DNA of 64,000 bases from Brienomyrus brachyistius (Eukaryota > Chordata > Actinopteri > Osteoglossiformes > Mormyridae). The notes under the pieces were generated by a model, which worked only from the letters and a program-made list of their open reading frames with translations, searched no databases and was not told the DNA's origin. The position numbers and the translations under genes were made by a program. The stretch spans positions 12,606,536 to 12,670,535 of the forward strand of contig NC_064534.1 of the NCBI RefSeq assembly GCF_023856365.1, read 5' to 3'. Below are positions 57,530-64,000 of this stretch, piece by piece (position 1 is the stretch's first letter; each line of letters starts with the position of its first letter).

Positions 57530-60059
57530 AAAAAAAAAAAAAGATTTCCATGCAGTTAATGCGTGTTCTTACCCAACCATTAAAGGGTTAAACGTGCTTG
57601 TCACGAGCCGTTATCATCGGTCATACTGACGGAAACTGAGGTTTCATTCTTCTTGCTTTACACTTCACAACAGATGAAATCAAAGCTGTAGTTGGAAGAT
57701 GTGAAGAGGTCAAGGACACATTTCGTTACGTGAAAAGGGCTCCAAGCACGTACACACACCAGTACATCATCCACCATATATAGGAAGGTTAAAATAGATG
57801 CTACATCCCAGGAACTATCAAGCAACACATAAACCAGACACTTGGGCTATAGTGTTAACCAGCGTAACCCAACTCTTCGTATGTTGACACAATTGCACTG
57901 TCAATTTCGTCAACTGTGAAATCCAGTACAGATAAAGCTGTCGCAACAGTCCCCCTGAACCAACAAATCTGTACAAGCAATATAGCAATATTTTCTTCTA
58001 CTAGAAACTTGCTAATATGTTACTTATACTTCCCAAGTATAATCTCATGGTCACCTAATACAAAAGCTGTCATACACAATATCATTGTGAATCAATCATG
58101 TTAAGTTTAAATACCACTGTAATTACAATATATCTAAAGCAATATATTCAAGAAATGTTCAAGCATTACAAATATGAATGCTTACAATTCCTACACCTGA
58201 AAATGTCATTGCAGACAACCAAAAAAAGGCTAAGGTGGAAAACGTTAATGACAAAAATGTTCTAGGAAAACGTACACCCACTTATGACTGGCAGCTTCAC
58301 TAGAATCAATTACAAAAGGTTTCCTCAAACACTCGAGTGATGAAACACCTGAATTCACACATTGCAGCATCATATTTACTATTCCAGTCTTTTGAAACTT
58401 TGTCCAATTAAGTGTCAAATACTCCCCAGAGACTAATGGTCCGTCGTTAAAGGTGAGCTCTCCGGATCTCCGCAGGGCTCTGTGAATGTCATTCTGTGGA
58501 CAGCCGGTCATATTTTTGGCATCACGCTAATCCAGTGCACTCTTAGCCAAGGACACCCATTCGTCAAAGCTGCTTGTCCTTCTGCTGAAGCTCTACTTCA
58601 GAGATAATGGCAGGAGGAGCACAGCAGGAGCACAGGAGTACCTCACTCCAGGAGGAGACCCTCGGAAGCATCACTGGGCATCAAATGCAGTAAAAACCAT
58701 TATGACACACTTCACTCAAAACACAGGAAACATCGAAACTTGGCAGCCATCTGCTTTCTGCAGTCATCCAGAGCAACGGGACATGCGGGTTCAATGTCCT
58801 TACCGACACTGTACACATTAACTGATATGGTGGTAGCAGGATTTTGATAACAGTCAAAAACGCTAATGGAAAGAAAAGAGACAGCGTGCCACAGGGCCAG
58901 GCGAAATGATTCAGCTGTCTAAGGCTGAAACATGACCCAACGGACAACGATTATCTAATGTGACAAGCGTATAAATTATTTTAGAAAAGCCTCGGGGAGC
59001 GCCGCCGATTTCACGGCACAAACCGGCTTAACGCACTTGCACAAGGACAAATGGACAAACACCTATAACAGAACTGCAACTGAAGTCAGTTTCTAAGCAG
59101 GGTTTTATCTGAATAATCATTGTTCAGTTTTTAAACTCTAATAAATGCCACATTCCCTGAATACACAGGTTAATGTACTGTTTGGCTTTAAATTTCAAAA
59201 GGAAAAAAAACCTGAAACTATCAATGCTGTAACATTTTAATTACGTGTCTAAAGATATTTTTCTTACTTTACCAGGTAGTGAAGTCGGAAACTTGGGAGT
59301 AAATCTTGTTTGTCGATGCATAAAAAAGATCCCACTAAACTTATAACGTAAATACAAAGCTTTTACCTCAGATCACCGCTGTAATACCAAATGCGGAAAA
59401 ACAACATCCACAGTGCACACAACACAACAGCACATAACACGCAAGTTTGTTAGCTTTTAGTAAGTTTGAGAAACAGAAATAAAACGCATAAAAATAACAG
59501 GGCGCCGATAGTAATGATCAGCGCGCGCGGACACGAAAAGCAAGTCTGCTACCGCGCATTAAACACACAGCATATTAAATAATCATTTAAATAATAAGCT
59601 TTTTAATATACAGCCCGCATAAATATGCAAACGCATATCTGCCTCATACTTATTGGATGCATGTTTTGTCGGCGTCTTTACTGCAACCATCCTCATCCAC
59701 CCAGTTAAATGGTGTTTTCCTGAAGGTGTTAACTTTATAACCTACATGGGGAAAGTGGCGTAGCCTGCAGCCAAATGCCGCTCATGCATCTCGCTTTTCC
59801 GCGGTTTCAGCGGAGCGCAGAATTACAAGCCGAGGGATGAAAGGAAACAAATTTACTGGCGATCGGTCTCTAGGTAAATACTTTATTATCGCTGCAAAAG
59901 CCGACGACGCAGCTTTGAAGTCTTCAGATTGACCACAAGACGAAACGTGAGGCTTGGCTTCATCTTAGCGGTGTTCCTTACCTCGTTTGTTAACCGGTAA
60001 ACTAGCTTTACCCATGCGAAGTGCGTGTAATGCGCGGCTACACGAGGTGGGCAAAAGCC

Positions 60060-60300
60060 TTACCTTTGTTAAAAAGCGAATATAACGAAAGTTAAGCGAT
60101 GGCACAGGCGGCTCTCAAGTTTGTCCTTCCCAGCATGGCGGCTCCCGTCTGGTTCTCTCTCCCCCCTCCCTTTAATCGCATCTGCCTGTAATATCTGAAC
60201 AGAGACGACAGACGAGGGGAGGGGAAAGATGAGTATAAAGAAAGCGCCATTCTCTCCTGGGATTATCTACGGCGGCACACCTGGAGGCCATCGATCCGCG
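60060..60300 (-). promoter_or_regulatory. CpG-rich promoter-like block with a candidate 5' exon
   Basis: In AT-rich surroundings this block is GC-rich. The minus strand reads a purine-rich stretch, GCCGCCATGCTGGGAAGG near 60137, then a good splice donor (AACAAAG then GTAAGG) near 60061. The frame from that ATG stops after 14 codons, so as an exon it would be 5' UTR with a short upstream ORF. A second donor-like GTAAGG near 59980 follows another ATG at about 60016. It could be the far 5' end of notch1 or of an unrelated gene. Confidence 0.4.
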
Positions 60301-61861
60301 GCTCCTGTCCGGCTGGGCATCCATACCAACTGCTCACATTTTTGTTCACGTTTTATTCCGTTACTTTTCATTTTATGTATTTCCAAATAATTAAAAATAC
60401 GATAATCCTTATTGTTAGACACCCGAATGGATGAGTCACCTTAGTATATCATGGTAACTGCTGTTTGCGTTGATCTAGTAGATCTAATAAAATATAAAAA
60501 GTTTGTTATATACATAAAATATATACATGAGTCCGTTTCGTGTTTGTATGTAATAATTTTTCTAAACGGTGGTATTCATCCACTTACCAGGTTCTTCGAA
60601 TTTATTACAATTTATCAGATTCTGGCACCGGACGAGACGAAATGGACGTCACTTAAAAAGTAAAACCTGGATGTTTATTTTTTTATGAGCTTTACATTTT
60701 TAATGATCTTCTCCGTATGTTTTCTCATCTAATTTATTATGTAGTATGCGGGAAACCGATGAAGTAAGCACCAAGAAAATATAATAGCAAAATATACAAC
60801 AAATTACAGCTGCCGACAAATCAATAATATTACAAGCAAATAACATTTAGATTGAAAATGATTATATTTGCGTTCGGCTCGGTGGCTATCTGGAGCTGTG
60901 GTTATGGGTGGGAGCCCTTTCACGCTTTCTGGGATAGACTCCAAGCTTGGTAAGAACTTACACTGGATAAGTGGCTATAGATGAGTGGATGGATTATTAT
61001 GTAGCTCGGTTATTCATCTTTCAAGGACAATTGAAAAAATTGTTATGCTTAATCTATCACGATCAGAGCGATAATGAAAACAGTGCAAGACCTCAAACAC
61101 GGGAACAAAGCCGGCTTTGTTTTCTTATAAATGGAGGAAACAAAGCTGAGTCTTTCAAAAAAGATATTGTTGCCTGAACACCACTTTTTTTTTGTTGCAT
61201 GGACCAGAACCATTCATATTTCATAACCACTTACCCAGTTCAGGTTCATGGTGACACTAGACCCCATCCCAGGAGACCCAAGACAACAGAGGAGCTTCCA
61301 GTCCATCATGGAGCTCTGGGCATTTTTAAAGACCAGGGGCAAGAATCGAAACCACAGACCGAGCACTATAAGCTGCCAGTGACTCCACTGCTACCCGAAA
61401 CCAAAACTTTCATTCGGACTCTGTCTAAATAATATTATTCAGTTCTCCTCTAACTATGTAAATAATCAGGCACTTCTCTAACCAGCTGTTAATTTGTAAA
61501 TATACTGAAGTGAAAGAATTTTTTGTCACTTTATGTTTCTTTTACTGTGCTACATTGTTGTATAGCTGCAATTGAAACAGTGATACTCTTGTAGGGCTCC
61601 TTTTAATAATACAAAAAAACCACAGAAAGGCAGCGCAGTGGCCCAGTGGAGAGACCTGCACCCTCACACCTCCAGGACCGGTAACTGGATCCCGTCCCTC
61701 AGATCTGTGTGCAGGTCTTCTTTACGTACTACATTTTCCTGCTGCAGTCCAAAAACATGCAATTACACCAATTTGCATCTCTTAATTTCATTTTCATAGC
61801 GAGCGATTCTGGGTGACCTTCAACAGTGGAGTTCTCTGCTTTGTGGCCTGTTTGGGGAAGG
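60301..61861. other. Intergenic, SINE fragments only
   Basis: A SINE tail ends near 60995 (ggataagtggctatagatga, then gtggatgga). Degraded SINE-like sequence lies at about 61200-61430. A tRNA-like SINE head and body lies at about 61626-61830 (ggcagcgcagtggcccagtg, then ctcacacctccaggaccggt). No gene is seen. Confidence 0.5.
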
Positions 61862-62930
61862 TTCCATAATAACATAACAACATAAGAATTTTACAAACTA
61901 GAGGAGGCCATCGGCCCATCAAGCTCATTTGGGGAGAACTTAACTAATAGCTCAGAGTTGTTAAAATGTTATCTAGCTCTGATTTAAAGGAACCCAGGGT
62001 TTTAGCTTGCGCTACACTAGCAGGAAGACTATTCCATACTCTAACTACACACTGTGTAAAGAAGTGCTTTCTCAAATTCATTTTAAAATGTTCTCCCGCT
62101 AATTTTCACAAGTTCTAGCATTTAGTATTGAAATAGCCATTTGGCTGAACAGCATCCAGACCTGTTAGAATCTTATATACTTGGATCATGTCCCCCCTTA
62201 GTCTCCTTTGCTCCAGGCTAAACAGATTCAGCTCAGCTAACCTCTCCTCGTAAGACATTCCTCTAAGACCAGGAATCATTCTCGTCGCCCTATGTTGCAC
62301 CCTTTCCAAGGCAGCAATGTCCTTCGTATGGGAAGGTGACCAAACCTGCACACAATATTCCAGGTGGGGTCTTACCAAGGAATTATATAATCGTAGCATC
62401 ACCTCCAGACACTTAGAGATGTAACCCAACCCCATTGGCCTTTTTTATTGCTTCCCCACACTGGTGAGAGTGGGACATGGAAGCATCAACATACACACTG
62501 AGATCTTTCTAATAATCAGCTACCTTTATTTCCGTGGAACCTATAAAATATCTGTACTTTATATTTCTGCTCCCTGAATGGATTACCTTACATTTACCAA
62601 TGTTAAATTTCATCTGCCAGGTATCAGCCCAGTCGCTATTTAAATCCAGATCCCGTTGTAGGCTCTCTGCTGCTAGATCAGTATCTGCTACACCACTCAC
62701 CTTGGTGTCGTCTGCAAATTTAACCAGTTTACTGTATGTATTTGTGTCAATATTATTAATCTAAATTAGGAACAATGGTAGTCCTAAAATTGAACCCTGC
62801 GGTACCCCACTATGAACGCAAGCCCACTGTGACATTATGCCTCTAATAACTACTCGCTGCTTCCTGTCTGTTAACCAGTTTTTGATCCAGGCTGAAGCAC
62901 CACAATCCTGTGCAGGATAAGTGCTACAGA
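61862..62930 (-). pseudogene. Non-LTR retrotransposon reverse transcriptase remnant
   Basis: On the minus strand, 62700-62930 gives WIKNWLTDRKQRVV, then GVPQGSILG (RT motif), an in-frame stop shortly after it, and KFADDTKVSG with the catalytic FADD. Then DLDLNSDWADTWQMKFNIGK follows at 62509-62700, with a frame disturbance near 62509. The C-terminal part LRLYNSLVRPHLEYCVQVWS and MIQVYKILTG is at 62115-62435. The 3' tail at about 61862-61900 has ATGTTATGTTATT-like repeats. The order and motifs are those of jockey/CR1/L2-type elements. It is 5'-truncated and inactive. Confidence 0.85.
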
Positions 62931-64000
62931 AGCTGCATGGAGCATTGTCTTTTTAAATTTGCCTGCTGCTGAAAAGATAGCATCAGTAAGGTGGGTGCGC
63001 CACACATGCAGTGCAGTTACCTCTTGTATTTTTTTCAGAGAACCGATGTATCTTTCACCTTTATGCAGCATCACAGAGAGGCAGTGTCCTCTTTTCATGA
63101 TCTGACTAGGCACCAGAAAGACACGTAAAAATGAAACCAATACACATCTCATTTATATGAACGAAAGCATTTTTTTACATAGCAATGTACTATGAAGGTA
63201 AAATCAGAACCAGTTTGGTTCACATAATGGTCTATAGCAGCTTAAAGAATAATTATATGCCACCCACCTGCCTCTAAGTATTTTAGCCTCACTGAGGGGT
63301 CGTCATCTAAATGCTTGGCACTTAAGATTCCTTTGCCTTCAGATTTGGTTTCTATCTATGGGCTATCCTATGCTGAGCTTCTCCATGGGCGTGGTGGTGG
63401 TATAGGAAGCCATTTGAGACCACAGTCAATGTCACTGTATATATGTGGCACCTTATATTGAAAGGGTCTGGTAACCTGGTATCGTCTGGTAACCTGAGGA
63501 GCCACACTATAAGACCTTGGCCTCACCATTTTTGTGTTGGCCAGCCAGGAAGGCGCATTAAAACCTTATAATAGAATGCCACGTTGGAATATAAGACTAT
63601 GTCAAGGCTGCTGAGAAACTAAGCACTAATTCTACTGCAGATATTCATCAGCCAGTGCTCTCCCCCATTAAAGATCAAAACTAGTTTCAGACGTATTTAC
63701 TATACTCAAAAGTGCTCAGCTTGCATCAGCACATAGCTTTTTAAAATCCTTTTCTAAGCCATAAAATTAAGGCTTCAAAGAAAACCGTACACAGTTCACT
63801 TTCAGGTCACTGTCGGGGCAAGTCCAGCCAGCATCTCAAGGTTTTTCCGGTTTGTTTAGTAATCCTTCTTTTTGTCAAAATTAGCCAACTCTGTAGGTAG
63901 TTAAGTATGCACGTACAACAGAAATGCCGTGGGTGGGATCCTTTCAGAAGTCAGATGAGAACATGTTTAGAGCTTCCTGTTACTTCTGGCGTTTCAGTTG
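62931..64000. other. Noncoding, nothing recognised
   Basis: AT-rich DNA to the right edge. A minus-strand open frame at 62871-63152 begins inside the retrotransposon remnant and has no family resemblance that I recognise. Confidence 0.4.

Larger units (their letters stand above)
53425..60059. other. AT-rich noncoding DNA, possibly notch1 upstream introns or a UTR
   Basis: No exon with recognisable homology is seen on either strand. One minus-strand frame at 58245-58511 has a protein-like composition but no family I recognise, and its status is open. Repeats: a SINE fragment at about 55416 and homopolymer runs near 57.05 and 57.5 kb. Confidence 0.4.

Noticed and set aside
53425..60060. Search for nacc2, a neighbour of ubac1 in human
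   Set aside because: No BTB or BEN domain coding sequence was found on either strand.
60099..60190. Plus-strand ORF beginning MAQAALKFVLPSM in the CpG block
   Set aside because: It stops after about 30 codons without a donor, and the minus-strand splice donors there are better supported.
62871..63152. 93-codon minus-strand frame at the right end
   Set aside because: It overlaps the retrotransposon remnant and reads out of the RT frame; no family resemblance.
60300..64000. Search for egfl7 and its intronic miR-126, which lie upstream of NOTCH1 in mammals
   Set aside because: No EGF-like exon and no miR-126 core sequence was seen; the gene, if linked, is beyond the window.

Overview
The window is nuclear DNA of a ray-finned fish. 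Four intron-bearing genes can be recognised, all on the minus strand, with GT-AG introns, AT-rich intergenic DNA and typical fish dispersed repeats (tRNA-derived SINEs, Tc1/mariner relics, a non-LTR retrotransposon remnant). The species cannot be named. The many SINE and LINE families fit a teleost, possibly an early-branching one, but that is inference.

Layout from left to right, which is 3' to 5' for the genes. (1) 676-1015: first two coding exons of zng1 (CBWD family zinc GTPase chaperone); the rest lies beyond the left edge. (2) 2529-16856: a complete sfi1 gene (centrin-binding spindle/centriole protein). I could chain 31 coding exons into a phase-consistent 1,238-residue reading frame. 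(3) 21751-28056: a complete ubac1 gene (UBL-UBA-UBA-STI1 protein, KPC2) in ten exons, 408 residues. (4) 31060-48630: notch1 exons 3 to 34 (32 exons), from EGF repeat 2 to the PEST tail. Exons 1 and 2 were not found and may lie in the 500-base assembly gap at 52925-53424 or be too short to recognise. From 53425 to 64000 I see no convincing coding exon. There is a CpG-rich promoter-like block near 60.1 kb and a retrotransposon remnant at 61.9-62.9 kb.

The genes are not an operon and show no evident shared pathway: Zng1 metallates METAP1, Sfi1 is centrosomal, Ubac1 is a ubiquitin ligase adaptor and Notch1 is a signalling receptor. Linkage of ubac1 and notch1 matches the human 9q34 block; zng1 and sfi1 beside them is a fish arrangement.

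The most useful observations concern notch1. The coding sequence has frame-breaking indels in exons 4, 5 and 17. They sit partly in homopolymers and partly net to zero, so consensus error is more likely than a pseudogene. Two functional sites differ from mammalian Notch1: Met at the gamma-secretase S3 P1' position and Gly at the +4 position of the FBXW7 phosphodegron. No undescribed biological system was found; this is otherwise ordinary vertebrate sequence.
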